The notes: generated by a model from the sequence alone, not told the origin. A DNA stretch of 64,000 nt from Shewanella sp. GD04112 (GCF_029835735.1 NZ_JAOEAL010000001.1:1364001-1428000), one strand, 5' to 3'. Positions 44,101 through 53,466 are shown, counted from the stretch's first letter. Numbers and translations are program-made.

Positions 44101-45567
44101 TTGAAACCTAACAATAATACTAATAAAGGGGTGGATTATTGGACAAAACGGATCAGTGAATTGGAAATGCCAGCGCTCTGTTCCACCGTCCAAACGCTAG
44201 AAAAGCTTGCCAAGGATGACGTCTCGTCTCTCGCCTTACTCGGGCGAAGCGTGATGCACGATAACGCCCTCACATCCCGCATCTTACGGGTCGCCAATAG
44301 TGCGATTTACCATAAGGGCAGTACCCAAATTTCGACCGTGAGCCGAGCCGCGATAGTGCTAGGGTTTGATGCCGTGCGTAATATCTGCATCACGGCCCAG
44401 CTATTATCGAGCCTTTTAGAGAGTAAGAATCTCGCCCCCGCCGTTTATCAACGCCTCATTAAATTAATGGCGAAGGCATTTCAAGCCGCCATGTTAGCGC
44501 GGATGATGCTCAGTGATTACGATGAGGATATTCAGGAAGAAGCCTTTATTGCGTCTTTGCTTTACCACATTGGTGAGAGTGCATTTTGGAGTATCGGCGG
44601 CGAGTTTACCGAAATTTTAGACAGTCAACTCAGTGCCAGTGAAACCCCAGCCGAAGAGCGTAGCGTCATTCGTGAAGCTTTAGGCACCTCATTTTCGCAG
44701 CTGACGCAGAGTATTGCGCGCCACTGGGGCTTAGGGGAATTATTGATCCAAGCGGTGAATTATCCTGACGATCAACGCCCTGAAATTCGCTCTATTTTTC
44801 TTGCCGATAAGCTTTGCGAAATTCTCTCCCAAGAGGTGATAGATAAAATCGAGTTGGATAAGCGTATCAGCCAAGCCGCGCATTTTACTGGGCTGGATGA
44901 GAAAGAATTAACCCTGAGAATGCAGCGCTGCACCAAGGCGACCCATAAATTAGCCGAAGCCTATGGCGCCAAGGTGTTGATTGATTATCTGCCTGATCCT
45001 AAACGCATCAATAAGCTTGAGCCCAACGTCCCTGAGGTAGAGTTGCCCGTGTTTGAGGCTAACTTGAATGTGCAATTGGCTAAGCTGCGTGAACTCACCG
45101 CCTTTGCAATCAACAAAGCCGATTTTAATCAAATCATGCAAACCGTGCTCGAGGGGATTTTAGAAGGAGTTGGTGTGGACCGCTGCGGAGTTCTGCTCTT
45201 ATCTCCGAGCCGTAAACAGCTGCAACCTAGGATCATGCTCGGCCGAGACGCCGAGGAAATGAAGCAGCAGTTTATTATCGATCTGAGTGATAGGAAGGGG
45301 CTATTTCCGCAGGCGATGGAACACAAGGAATGCCAGTGGGTGGATAACCCCAATGCCAAAAAATGGCTAGAACAATGCAAAGAACTTAAGACTCAGTTGC
45401 CTGAGTCGGGTTTTTTGATGGCACCGCTCTTGGTCGATAATAAAGTGATCGGTTTTTATTATGCCGATAGGGGGCCTTCACAACGAAGCTTTAGCGAAGT
45501 GGATTTTCAAGCCTTTATCCACTTCTCGCAGCTGGCCAATGTGTGTTTTACCGTGTCGATAAAATAG
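44101..45567 (+). CDS. HDOD-GAF signalling protein
   Basis: A 488-residue protein. Residues about 15-215 form an HDOD domain (LEMPALCSTVQTLEKLAKD, NALTSRILRVANSAIYH, RAAIVLGFDAVRN). A linker leads to a C-terminal GAF-like domain (about 330-488, VDRCGVLLLSPSRKQLQPR). HDOD proteins are non-catalytic relatives of HD-GYP and act in signal output. The start appears to be TTG 44101, about 9 nt after GAGG; no in-frame ATG lies earlier, and the first internal ATG (44167) would cut into the HDOD domain. Confidence 0.9.
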   Translation: MKPNNNTNKGVDYWTKRISELEMPALCSTVQTLEKLAKDDVSSLALLGRSVMHDNALTSRILRVANSAIYHKGSTQISTVSRAAIVLGFDAVRNICITAQLLSSLLESKNLAPAVYQRLIKLMAKAFQAAMLARMMLSDYDEDIQEEAFIASLLYHIGESAFWSIGGEFTEILDSQLSASETPAEERSVIREALGTSFSQLTQSIARHWGLGELLIQAVNYPDDQRPEIRSIFLADKLCEILSQEVIDKIELDKRISQAAHFTGLDEKELTLRMQRCTKATHKLAEAYGAKVLIDYLPDPKRINKLEPNVPEVELPVFEANLNVQLAKLRELTAFAINKADFNQIMQTVLEGILEGVGVDRCGVLLLSPSRKQLQPRIMLGRDAEEMKQQFIIDLSDRKGLFPQAMEHKECQWVDNPNAKKWLEQCKELKTQLPESGFLMAPLLVDNKVIGFYYADRGPSQRSFSEVDFQAFIHFSQLANVCFTVSIK

Positions 45568-45571
45568 TGAC

Positions 45572-46111
45572 TTACTGAGCGTTTTTAATTTCAGCGGTAA
45601 TGTGTTTGGCGATTGCATTGGGGATGGGAAAGCTCAAATGATATTGGGCAATTTTCCATTCCCCATTGGTCTTGATTAAGGTGCCAGTACCGCGACTCAC
45701 GCCGTAACTTGGGCTGTTGAGTAGTTCATCGAACAGGATCACATCACCATGCTGCACTAAATGGCGGCGAGTTAAATCGTAGCGCCAACCTTTGGTTGGG
45801 CGCGAATAGCGTTCAAACTCGGCCATGCCCCAGCGCTCAGTCGCATCGGTTCCAATAAAAATACCATCCTGACGATAGAGGGCAAAATACTTGTCCCAAT
45901 CGGCACTGCTCGAATATTGATTCAATTTATTCAGCACTTCGGCGGCCGCTTGCTCATCGGTCAGCGTTATTGCGGCTTGTTCGTTGGCAATGGCCGTTTG
46001 TGGATGAAAGTATAGGGCGCCAAGCATGAATACGCTGGCGCTGAACAGGGCAAGACGTTGGCGAGTGCGTGTCGAATGGGCGCGCTGCTCGGCGCGAGTG
46101 GAGATTGTCAT
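45572..46111 (-). CDS. exported SnoaL/DUF4440-like protein
   Basis: A 179-residue protein. A hydrophobic stretch (LALFSASVFMLGALYF, about 20-36) ending in AIANE looks like a long signal peptide or anchor. The rest is a SnoaL/NTF2-fold domain (DWDKYFALYRQDGIFIGTDATERW, KTNGEWKIAQYHLSFPIPN). No catalytic function can be assigned. It ends only 4 nt from the convergent HDOD gene stop. Confidence 0.8.
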   Translation of the reverse strand: MTISTRAEQRAHSTRTRQRLALFSASVFMLGALYFHPQTAIANEQAAITLTDEQAAAEVLNKLNQYSSSADWDKYFALYRQDGIFIGTDATERWGMAEFERYSRPTKGWRYDLTRRHLVQHGDVILFDELLNSPSYGVSRGTGTLIKTNGEWKIAQYHLSFPIPNAIAKHITAEIKNAQ

Positions 46112-46162
46112 CGAAAATTCCTTATCGTTATGGTTATTAGGCTAATCGCTATGTTGATTCGG

Positions 46163-46987
46163 TCAATGCCAGTTTATCGGATCGAGTTGATAAAAATGGC
46201 TCAACTCTCGATAAAGTGCTGGATGTTCAAGATTAAGCGCTTCTGGCTTTTCAAAAAAGACCTCGGTGACTACGGCAAAAAACTCCGCAGGATTGGTGGC
46301 ACCATAGTAATTAAACAGTGACGGGCGGCCAAGGGCGGCAGCTTGTACTAACTCATTAAAGGCTTGATTGAATACGTTCGACCACGACAGGTAATCTTGG
46401 CGGTGTTGTAAAATCGGCGCGCCATTGGCGTGACCATCTTCTTGATCTAATTGATGGGCAAACTCGTGGATCACTACGTTGTTGCCATCATGGGGATTGG
46501 CTGCGCCCTCGAGGGTGTTCTTCCACGACAGTATCACTTGGCCCTGCTCCCAAGATTCCCCCGCGAGCACATTACGTTGCTCCCAAATCAAACCCGCGGG
46601 ATCTTGGCGCTGGCTGTCGACAATAAAGGCATCGGGATACACCAATATCTGCCTAAGATTGGGGTAAAAGTCGGTGTTGCGATTTAACAAAAGCAGGCAA
46701 GCTTGGGCGGCGATAGTGACGCGAATTTCATCGGTTATTTGCAAACCGTCACAGCCAACGAATCGTTTCTCATCCAAAAAAACTTGGATGTGGCGTTTGA
46801 GTTGTAGTTGAAGATCTGCGGGTAAGGCGTGGAAATAGGGCAATCTCTTTTTCAAAATCGTTCGCCAATCCTTAGGAAAGGCACTGGCCATCACGCGCTT
46901 ACGGTGGAGCGTCTTGCGCCAGCGGCTCGACGCTAACCAAGCGATCGCGCCGAGGCCAAGCGTTAGGGTAATGAAAACTGCGAGCAT
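46163..46987 (-). CDS. mtfA: MtfA family zinc peptidase
   Basis: A 274-residue protein with an N-terminal membrane helix (MLAVFITLTLGLGAIAWLAS) and the MtfA domain. The zinc motif HEFAHQLDQEDGHANG is intact and the third-ligand glutamate region NPAEFFAVVTEVFFE follows. E. coli MtfA is a cytosolic aminopeptidase that binds Mlc and so affects ptsG; the N-terminal anchor here is different from the E. coli protein. Start ATG 46987. Confidence 0.92.
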   Translation of the reverse strand: MLAVFITLTLGLGAIAWLASSRWRKTLHRKRVMASAFPKDWRTILKKRLPYFHALPADLQLQLKRHIQVFLDEKRFVGCDGLQITDEIRVTIAAQACLLLLNRNTDFYPNLRQILVYPDAFIVDSQRQDPAGLIWEQRNVLAGESWEQGQVILSWKNTLEGAANPHDGNNVVIHEFAHQLDQEDGHANGAPILQHRQDYLSWSNVFNQAFNELVQAAALGRPSLFNYYGATNPAEFFAVVTEVFFEKPEALNLEHPALYRELSHFYQLDPINWH

Positions 46988-47090
46988 GAATTCCTCAGTG
47001 CACTATTTCCTTAGGTATATTAGCTAATGGGGATTCAGCGAGGCGAACTCAATGCTTTGGCTAAAAATAAAACGCTCTAGGATGTGCTGC

Positions 47091-48827
47091 TTACGGATAA
47101 AGTGAGGGGGTGTTGAGCAAAACTTCAGTGCGGTTTCGGCCATGTTGTTTGGCTTGATAAAGTGCTTCATCGGCTTGGCAAAGGAGTCTATTGGTGTCGA
47201 TTAATTGTGACGGTTGCCAGCAGGCAACACCTAAGCTGATGGTCACTAATCCCGAATGGGAGGAATCCTCATGGGGAATATGCAGGGCGATGATGGCTTT
47301 GCGCAGTCGCTCGGCAATTCTATAAGCGTCTTCACAGTGGCTCGAGGGCAGTAACAAGGTAAATTCTTCCCCACCGTAGCGGGCAAGGATATCTGTTGGG
47401 CGTTGCAGAATCGATTTGGCTGCATTGACGACCTGTTTTAAACACTGATCGCCAACGACGTGGCCATATTTGTCATTAAATTCTTTAAAGTTATCAATAT
47501 CAAACATCACTATGCTGAGTGGCATATTGTGATCGTTGGCGTAATTCAACTCCTTGTTAATTTGGCTGTCGAGATAACGGCGGTTATAACAGCCCGTTAA
47601 GCCATCGGTTTCGGCCATTGCTTTGACTTGTGCGGCATAGGTTTTTAGGGTCTCCAGCGAGCTGACCATTTGTTGCAGCTCTAAGTTATCGGTAATCGGC
47701 ATTTCGGTATCGAGTTTTTCATTGGCGATGGCATTCATCGCATCCCGTGTGGCGATTACGGGTTTGATAATTCCCTTGGCGATAAAGTGCCAGCTGATCA
47801 GCCAGATAAAGAAGCAATACACTATCCCACCACAAAAAATCAGGATCACGAAGGCGGTGCTGTCGCTCTTGAGGTTAGTGCTTGCCACTTGGATTTCATC
47901 TTCTACATGGTTGACTAACACTTGGGTGAAGCTGGCAATTTCCCGCGCGGCATTGGCTTGATAGCCAAAATGCGCATTAGCGATGTGGGTGCTTTTTAAG
48001 GCGTTGCGTGATAGTTCAAACAGGTTGTCATTACCCACCATATTTTGCTTTATTTGAGATAACCAGTTGAGATACAGCGTATTATCCTGCGGTATCGAGG
48101 CGGCGACTGCCTCCATTTTGAGGAAAAGACGCATTGCATCCCGTTGCAGGCGGTTGAGTCCTATGGTGGTTTGGGTGTTTTTAACTTCATCCAGCAGCAC
48201 AAACAGGTGTTCACCCTGATGCAAATAATCAGAGATTTTTTGATGCTCATTGAGGTTATGGGTTATTCCCGTGAGATTTTTTTGGGCGATAAGCTTGCTG
48301 TTGAGCTCGTGGCTTGAGTCGAGCTGCGCCTGCATCTCAATGGAAAAGGCCGATGACATTCCCGCGAGGTTCGCCTGAATATTTTGTGCTTGTAATTTGG
48401 CCTGTAAGGCGCTGTCGGTCAGGGTGTCGAGCAAGGGCAGTTGTTGCTGGAAATACAGCTGGGTATCAATTGTCCTATTTAATGCCTCATGGATATTAGT
48501 CGTATTTTCAAGACTTAACAGCACTTTAGTATCTTGCAGCAATTGTTCCCATTGATGGGTCAACTCTTGCAGTAAGCTGAGCCGCTGCTGTTCGGTATCG
48601 TAGTGATTCAGCTCTGTAGTGATAATTTGCAGTCTTTCGCTGTTTTTTGCCAATTGCAGCGCTGTGGTGACTTTGACCACATCACTGCTCACCAATTGCT
48701 CTATTTTGGTCCTTAACTGTTGTGACAATAGGATGGCGATAATGCCATTAAGCAGAGCCATGCCTAGGATGAAATATAAGGCTAGCGTGATTTTATGTTT
48801 AAGACTGGTGAGCCGTTTCGAGTTCAT
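47091..48827 (-). CDS. membrane-bound diguanylate cyclase with periplasmic sensor region
   Basis: A 578-residue protein: helix 1 (about 12-35), a periplasmic helical sensor of about 290 residues, helix 2 (about 325-348, FVILIFCGGIVYCFFIWLISW), a HAMP-like linker and a GGDEF domain (about 405-570) with ARYGGEEF, so the active site is intact. A 4-nt ATGA overlap couples it to the upstream solute-binding protein gene, which strongly suggests that protein presents a ligand to the sensor region. It should raise c-di-GMP in response to a periplasmic cue. Confidence 0.92.
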   Translation of the reverse strand: MNSKRLTSLKHKITLALYFILGMALLNGIIAILLSQQLRTKIEQLVSSDVVKVTTALQLAKNSERLQIITTELNHYDTEQQRLSLLQELTHQWEQLLQDTKVLLSLENTTNIHEALNRTIDTQLYFQQQLPLLDTLTDSALQAKLQAQNIQANLAGMSSAFSIEMQAQLDSSHELNSKLIAQKNLTGITHNLNEHQKISDYLHQGEHLFVLLDEVKNTQTTIGLNRLQRDAMRLFLKMEAVAASIPQDNTLYLNWLSQIKQNMVGNDNLFELSRNALKSTHIANAHFGYQANAAREIASFTQVLVNHVEDEIQVASTNLKSDSTAFVILIFCGGIVYCFFIWLISWHFIAKGIIKPVIATRDAMNAIANEKLDTEMPITDNLELQQMVSSLETLKTYAAQVKAMAETDGLTGCYNRRYLDSQINKELNYANDHNMPLSIVMFDIDNFKEFNDKYGHVVGDQCLKQVVNAAKSILQRPTDILARYGGEEFTLLLPSSHCEDAYRIAERLRKAIIALHIPHEDSSHSGLVTISLGVACWQPSQLIDTNRLLCQADEALYQAKQHGRNRTEVLLNTPSLYP

Positions 48828-50269
48828 TTGTTTTTCTTATCAATTGCAGGCACTTCCCCATAGGTATTCTGCAGGTATTTAATTTTGTTACTTAATTCAA
48901 TAAAAATATCGGTACTGTTTGCTTCGTGTCGGCTTGCGGCATAGCAAGCATGGCTTAGCTCAGGATAAATCTGCCCCATAGCGGTAGTGGTAAAGTGTCC
49001 AACTTCCAATACCTTAGTTGACCAAAACAAGTTTGCTACGTGGCTTGCCTCAAAGGCGCCGGCAATGGATCTTTTTGAAGCTTGTTTAAATTCGGGGGCT
49101 GTGACGACATCCATGCGACAGGGATTACCGCCTCCTAGAGCATAGGCATATTGGGCTTCATAGGTGCCCATGTATTTGAGTAACCAATAGGCGGCTTGCG
49201 GATTTTTACTGTCATAGCTCACTGCAAAAGCGTAGGCGCCGTTATAGGGCATGCCGCCAGGCACTTGGGCTACGCCAAGTCGAGCGCCAGGTATGTTGGT
49301 TTCGACTTTAAAGGAGGCTGACCATAGGTTGTTGTAAGCAAAGGGCCAAATCGCCACTTGTCCCGTTGCCATTGCATTGGCTGCTTCGTTGAAGGCAAAT
49401 TTATCATCTGCTGGAATGGCGTAAGTCATGAGTTTTCGATAGATAGCGCTCGCTTTTATCGCCTCTTGGTTGACTGCGGGCACTTCGAAGTGGGTGATCT
49501 GCTTTTGCGGATTATAGACAGGCCACATCCAAGCGCCCCCTAAGCTCCAAATGATGCTCGAAAATTCATCGTTAATATGGGGCTTATTGCCAGACATTAA
49601 GGCGAGACCATAAAAGTCATGGTTTAGCGGTTTATCGGCGAGGAGTTCACCCGCTTTTCGGGTAAAAAACGCAGCTTGATCTTGCAATTGGTCGAAGTTA
49701 GTCGCGGGTTTGAGGGGATAACCAAAGCGCTGCTGAAACTGCGTTTGTTCGGTTTTATTCTCAAATAAATCAGCGCGGTAATGACTTCCCATCACGTAGT
49801 TGTTGTAGGGAATAGCGTGTAACTCACCGTGATAGGACAAAATATTCAGCAAGGATGGGTAATAAGGTTCGAGATAGCTTTCCATCGCTTTTTCACCGTC
49901 GGGATCGTAGAGTTTTGCGAGTTCTAATAGGGGGACGGTATAACCATTGGCGGCCCACTCTTTTGCCCAGCCGGCCTCCATGGTTAGCAGATCATATTTT
50001 CCTTCGCCTTGCAGCAATGCATGGGTCTGTAGTTCGAACATACCTTCCAGCTCGGTACTGACCACATTGACTTTAACGCCGGTTTTTTCGGTGAACTTGG
50101 GTAACATTTCCCGCGTTAGGTAGTCAGTCCAAAAGCCTTTTTCGGCGACTAAGGTGATGGGCGTTTTGTTCGTAAGAGGGGGTATTTGTGCCAAGGAAAA
50201 TTCCGCTAAGGCAGGTGCTGCTAGCGTGAAACCCAGTCCGACAAGTAAGAGTGACAAAGGTTTTAACAA
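48824..50269 (-). CDS. periplasmic extracellular solute-binding protein (family 1) coupled to a diguanylate cyclase
   Basis: From TTG 50269 the protein has 481 residues with a clean signal peptide (MLKPLSLLLVGLGFTLAAPALA) preceded by GAGGGG at ideal spacing; upstream in-frame ATGs at 50314 and 50299 lack this and spoil the signal. The mature protein is a sugar-type ABC binding protein (ITLVAEKGFWTDYLTREMLP, KYDLLTMEAGWAKEWAANGY, GKVAIWPFAYN-like block). No ABC permease or ATPase gene is nearby. The overlap with the GGDEF gene points to sensing rather than transport. Confidence 0.88.
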   Translation of the reverse strand: MLKPLSLLLVGLGFTLAAPALAEFSLAQIPPLTNKTPITLVAEKGFWTDYLTREMLPKFTEKTGVKVNVVSTELEGMFELQTHALLQGEGKYDLLTMEAGWAKEWAANGYTVPLLELAKLYDPDGEKAMESYLEPYYPSLLNILSYHGELHAIPYNNYVMGSHYRADLFENKTEQTQFQQRFGYPLKPATNFDQLQDQAAFFTRKAGELLADKPLNHDFYGLALMSGNKPHINDEFSSIIWSLGGAWMWPVYNPQKQITHFEVPAVNQEAIKASAIYRKLMTYAIPADDKFAFNEAANAMATGQVAIWPFAYNNLWSASFKVETNIPGARLGVAQVPGGMPYNGAYAFAVSYDSKNPQAAYWLLKYMGTYEAQYAYALGGGNPCRMDVVTAPEFKQASKRSIAGAFEASHVANLFWSTKVLEVGHFTTTAMGQIYPELSHACYAASRHEANSTDIFIELSNKIKYLQNTYGEVPAIDKKNK

Positions 50270-50448
50270 GAATAACCCCTCGGATACAAGTGTTAACATG
50301 CTAATAAGTAGCATTAATCATCTCGACTGTACAATAAGGATAGGCTTGATAAAAAACTATGTCTTAATTTTTGTAGGGTTTTGAGGCGAAAAAAAACGGT
50401 GATCGAATTAACTTGGATCACCGAAAAAGGGTGGGAGATGGCGCGATA

Positions 50449-50883
50449 CTAAGATTTTTTTATTTGCTGCTCGCGCATCTGCCGCAAGGCGGTGGGCAAG
50501 GCATAATGTTGTTCAATTAAAAAACGGATCAATTTCGATTTGGATATGTCACTTTCTTCAGAGAGCTTGGCTAAATGGCTGATCGCCGCTTCACTGAGGG
50601 AGAACGTCGCTTTTCGGTAATGTGGGCGCTCCTCTTCAATACTCGCATCGAGCTGTCTGGTTGCCGTTTGTGGTCGATGTAACGTCACTACATTGGAAGA
50701 ATCCAGCGTGACTTCGACTTGGGCTTCTTTGACTAAATCGACCGCAACGGCAGAGCCCGTGCTCGGAAGGCGAGTCTCTCCCATAGCATAAAGGGTTGCG
50801 GCATCAATAAACTCATCGAGGGAGAGGGGCTGCGCGCCACCCCTAGATGGCATAGCGTTTTTCTTGAGGTCGCTGAGTCCCAT
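50449..50883 (-). CDS. ribbon-helix-helix-like partner of ParA
   Basis: A 144-residue protein. The last 60 residues (RKATFSLSEAAISHLAKLSE, then KSKLIRFLIEQH) have the strand-helix-helix pattern of CopG/Arc DNA-binding proteins. The first 80 residues are polar and may contact ParA. It overlaps the ParA gene by 41 nt; AGAGGA precedes the ATG. By analogy it is the DNA-binding partner in a ParA-type system; a replication or mobility link is not shown. Confidence 0.75.
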   Translation of the reverse strand: MGLSDLKKNAMPSRGGAQPLSLDEFIDAATLYAMGETRLPSTGSAVAVDLVKEAQVEVTLDSSNVVTLHRPQTATRQLDASIEEERPHYRKATFSLSEAAISHLAKLSEESDISKSKLIRFLIEQHYALPTALRQMREQQIKKS

Positions 50884-51625
50884 ATTGTCCTCTCAGGTGA
50901 TTTGGCTGAGGTTGATTGATAGCACTGCGTGATGCGGCCATTGGCGTGCTTGGCCTGAGTAATGCCGTTAATGAGGCGGCGCAGTCAACCTGGAACATTT
51001 CGCAGGCAATGGCGCGGATTTCGTTGGCAGCCTTGCCGTTGGGCTCAATCTCCATCACGGATAATCCCGATTCTTCGCTATCATCATAGATGTTACGGCT
51101 GTAGGTGATCGCATCTAATACATTGATATCGTATGTTTTACAGACTTCTTTTGCCTCTAAAATACGGTTTGCTTGATTCGGCAGGTTAGGGCATTGAGTG
51201 ATAACGAAAGAGGCATGTAATTTTGGGTTAATCATCTTACAAGTGGCGACGATATCATCCATATGGCTCACGGTTTTTAAGTCGCGGCGTTTTGGTCGCA
51301 GCGGCATCAAGATATGGGAAGCCACCGACATGGTTGCCCTTAATGCGAGGTTATCCTGTCCACCACAATCTACGAGAACGAAGTCATAGTGCTGCTCTAA
51401 ACTCAGCAAGTCATTACGGATTTTGCCATAAAGTTGCACACAGTTGATGCTAGCAAGTTTTGGATTGTTGTTTCTGGCTTGGATCCAATCGGATGTGGTG
51501 CGTTGTGGATCGCAATCCACCATGATGACAGAGGCACCACATTCAGTGGTGAGAAATACTGCGATATTTTGTGCGAGGCAACTCTTACCGCTGCCGCCTT
51601 TTTCGCCGCCGACTAACACTATCAT
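50843..51625 (-). CDS. ParA/MinD-family ATPase (orphan)
   Basis: A 260-residue deviant-Walker ATPase: GGEKGGSGKSCLAQNIAV at residues 6-23 with both lysines of the ParA signature, VIMVDCDPQRTTSDW, and FVLVDCGGQDNLALR as Walker B. A proline-rich tail of 40 residues follows. No parB-like gene or parS site is visible; the partner is the RHH protein downstream. GAGGA precedes the ATG. It could position a cargo complex or segregate a former plasmid; I cannot say which. Confidence 0.88.
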   Translation of the reverse strand: MIVLVGGEKGGSGKSCLAQNIAVFLTTECGASVIMVDCDPQRTTSDWIQARNNNPKLASINCVQLYGKIRNDLLSLEQHYDFVLVDCGGQDNLALRATMSVASHILMPLRPKRRDLKTVSHMDDIVATCKMINPKLHASFVITQCPNLPNQANRILEAKEVCKTYDINVLDAITYSRNIYDDSEESGLSVMEIEPNGKAANEIRAIACEMFQVDCAASLTALLRPSTPMAASRSAINQPQPNHLRGQYGTQRPQEKRYAI

Positions 51626-52156
51626 GACGAATTCCTCAATGCTTAGGGTATCACTTGGGCGGCTGTTATAAGTGTCGAGCTTTTACCGCACCTTGTTGTC
51701 ACAAATGAATGTAAACCCTATGTTAATTGAGGTCAATTAGCTGATTTTTGACGTTTTTTTATAAAATGTCGCGCGATTATTATTTGACGTTACAGTGACG
51801 TGTGCCGTTTATTTGACTCTTATATCGAGCAAAGATAAATGAGGTCAATCTGTGGTTAATTGCATGATTTAAAATGCTTTTGTGATTCTTTTGGGCGTAT
51901 TTAAGTCAGCGTCACTACTTGAGTCGAGTGCAACGATTGACTCAGTCTTAATTCTTATATTTCTTTTGTGAATATAATTTTAGATATTTATTCTTAAATA
52001 TTATTGAAACCTTGTTCTTTGCTTTATGATTTTCAGTCGAAAGTTGTCTTGTCGCTGTTCTGTATGTCATCAAATTGCCACCTAATTCAGTTAGGATTTT
52101 CCTATTATGCCGTCTAATCACCTTGATTTTTCTACCATTCGTGAAGGGATGCCAAA
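51626..52156. promoter_or_regulatory. 530-bp intergenic region with repeated motifs upstream of parA
   Basis: AT-rich with no gene. TGAGGTCAAT occurs at 51728-51737, inside the palindrome AATTGA-GG-TCAATT (51725-51738), and again at 51840-51849. TTTGACGTT occurs at 51747-51755 and 51783-51791. These are candidate operators for the ParA/RHH pair or for the divergent GNAT gene at 52157. Confidence 0.4.
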
Positions 52157-52615
52157 ATGGATATTAAAATGCTTATGCCTATTGAATTTGAGTTGGTTGA
52201 ATCTGCACCTTTATTTCATGAGCTGCTGAATCTACGTGATGCTGCGGGGCATCCCTCTATCGGTGTGGAAATGGGGGAGGGTCATCCGTTACAGCCTTTA
52301 TATTGGGTGTCGATTCGGGTGACGGGGGAACAAGAAAAAAACTCGCCGTCAATCATCGCGACCAGCTGCGTGTATGGCGATAAGGCTAACCATTTGGCGA
52401 TTGAGGACTTTATTGTTTTACCTGAGTATCGTCATTTAGGCTTGGCTAGCATCATGTTAGAGCGGGTGATGACTTATATTGATGAACATGCCGCCCCAGG
52501 CACCTGTGTCAGCATCAATGTGCATGGCGAAGAGGAGCGACTCTGCGGCGATTATGGTTTTGTCTATTCTCCCTGCGCCAATCTTGGGCCGAACATGCGA
52601 AAAATCTATTCTTAA
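52157..52615 (+). CDS. GNAT family N-acetyltransferase
   Basis: A 152-residue GNAT protein; the acetyl-CoA-binding motif A is IEDFIVLPEYRHLGLASIML (about 92-111). Substrate unknown. The C-terminal GDYGFVYSPCANLGPNMRKIY matches the usual end strand. It is alone, divergent from the ParA gene. Confidence 0.85.
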   Translation: MDIKMLMPIEFELVESAPLFHELLNLRDAAGHPSIGVEMGEGHPLQPLYWVSIRVTGEQEKNSPSIIATSCVYGDKANHLAIEDFIVLPEYRHLGLASIMLERVMTYIDEHAAPGTCVSINVHGEEERLCGDYGFVYSPCANLGPNMRKIYS

Positions 52616-52826
52616 TCTCTATTTCCTGACTCAGGGTAAGTGGATGGCTTATCCTGAGTGCGCTTGCCGGATACTTGCAGGATAATAGTCATATCGTTTT
52701 GCTTCACAAGTCACTTAGCTTGCAGTATGACTTCATGATTAAATCAACTCGTTAATTTTAGGCATTTGTCCGTCAATAGCGTAGCATCCACCTATGAGTG
52801 TGTTTTTTGTTTGAAGTGGTAATGCA

Positions 52827-53036
52827 ATGGATCAACAACAGCTTATCGATGCCGTGAATCAGGTGATGCCCTTTGGTAAATATGCCGGTCGCCGCTTACT
52901 AGAATTGCCCGAACCCTATCTAGTGTGGTTTCATCAACAGGGTTTTCCGAAGGGAAAATTAGGGGAGCAGTTAGCGCTGATTTATGAGGTCAAACTCAAC
53001 GGCCTTGAGGGCATGTTAAAACCGCTATTGAAATGA
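52827..53036 (+). CDS. DUF3820 small protein
   Basis: A 69-residue protein of the DUF3820 family (MPFGKYAGRRLLELPEPYLVWF, then FPKGKLGEQLALIYEVKLNGL). The family is sometimes labelled as a quorum-sensing-linked factor, but a function is not established. It is alone; the upstream 210 bp contain its promoter. Confidence 0.88.
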   Translation: MDQQQLIDAVNQVMPFGKYAGRRLLELPEPYLVWFHQQGFPKGKLGEQLALIYEVKLNGLEGMLKPLLK

Positions 53037-53163
53037 GTTCCCTACTGAGCGATAAAAATCCTACTTTTGCGATAAGTGTTGTATTTCGTGATAGAGATTG
53101 GCGATTTATTACCTATGGCATGTTTTAATGCCGCATATTAGTAAAACACAAGGAACAAAAGGC

Positions 53164-53466
53164 ATGATGGCAAAATTGGTAAAATTAGCGGCTGTAGCAA
53201 CTTTAGCGTTAGGTATGTCAAGTGCTTGGGCACAGGGCGTCGTTCATGAAGGTACTGTGGTTGATACCATGAATGGTGGCGGCTACACCTATGTTCAAAT
53301 TAAAGAAGCTGACAACACGTTTTGGGCAGCAGGCCCAGAAGCTGAAGTGAAGAAAGGCGACAAAGTAGCCGTGGTTGAGCAAATGTGGATGAATCAATTC
53401 ACCAGCAAAACCTTAAACCGCACCTTCGACAAGCTGTTGTTTGTTGGTCAAATCGAGAAGAAATAA
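53164..53466 (+). CDS. exported NrfJ-like small OB-fold protein
   Basis: From ATG 53164 (AAAAGG ribosome binding site) the protein has 100 residues. A signal peptide (MMAKLVKLAAVATLALGMSSAWA) precedes a small beta-rich domain with GGGYTYVQIKEADNTFWAAGP and KKGDKVAVVEQMWM. This pattern occurs in NrfJ and related periplasmic OB-fold proteins of dissimilatory metal and nitrite reducers. Its function is unknown; no cytochrome gene is adjacent. Confidence 0.8.
   Translation: MMAKLVKLAAVATLALGMSSAWAQGVVHEGTVVDTMNGGGYTYVQIKEADNTFWAAGPEAEVKKGDKVAVVEQMWMNQFTSKTLNRTFDKLLFVGQIEKK

Noticed and set aside
48824..50269. Solute-binding protein as part of an ABC transporter operon
   Set aside because: No permease or ATPase gene is on either side; the only coupled gene is the diguanylate cyclase.
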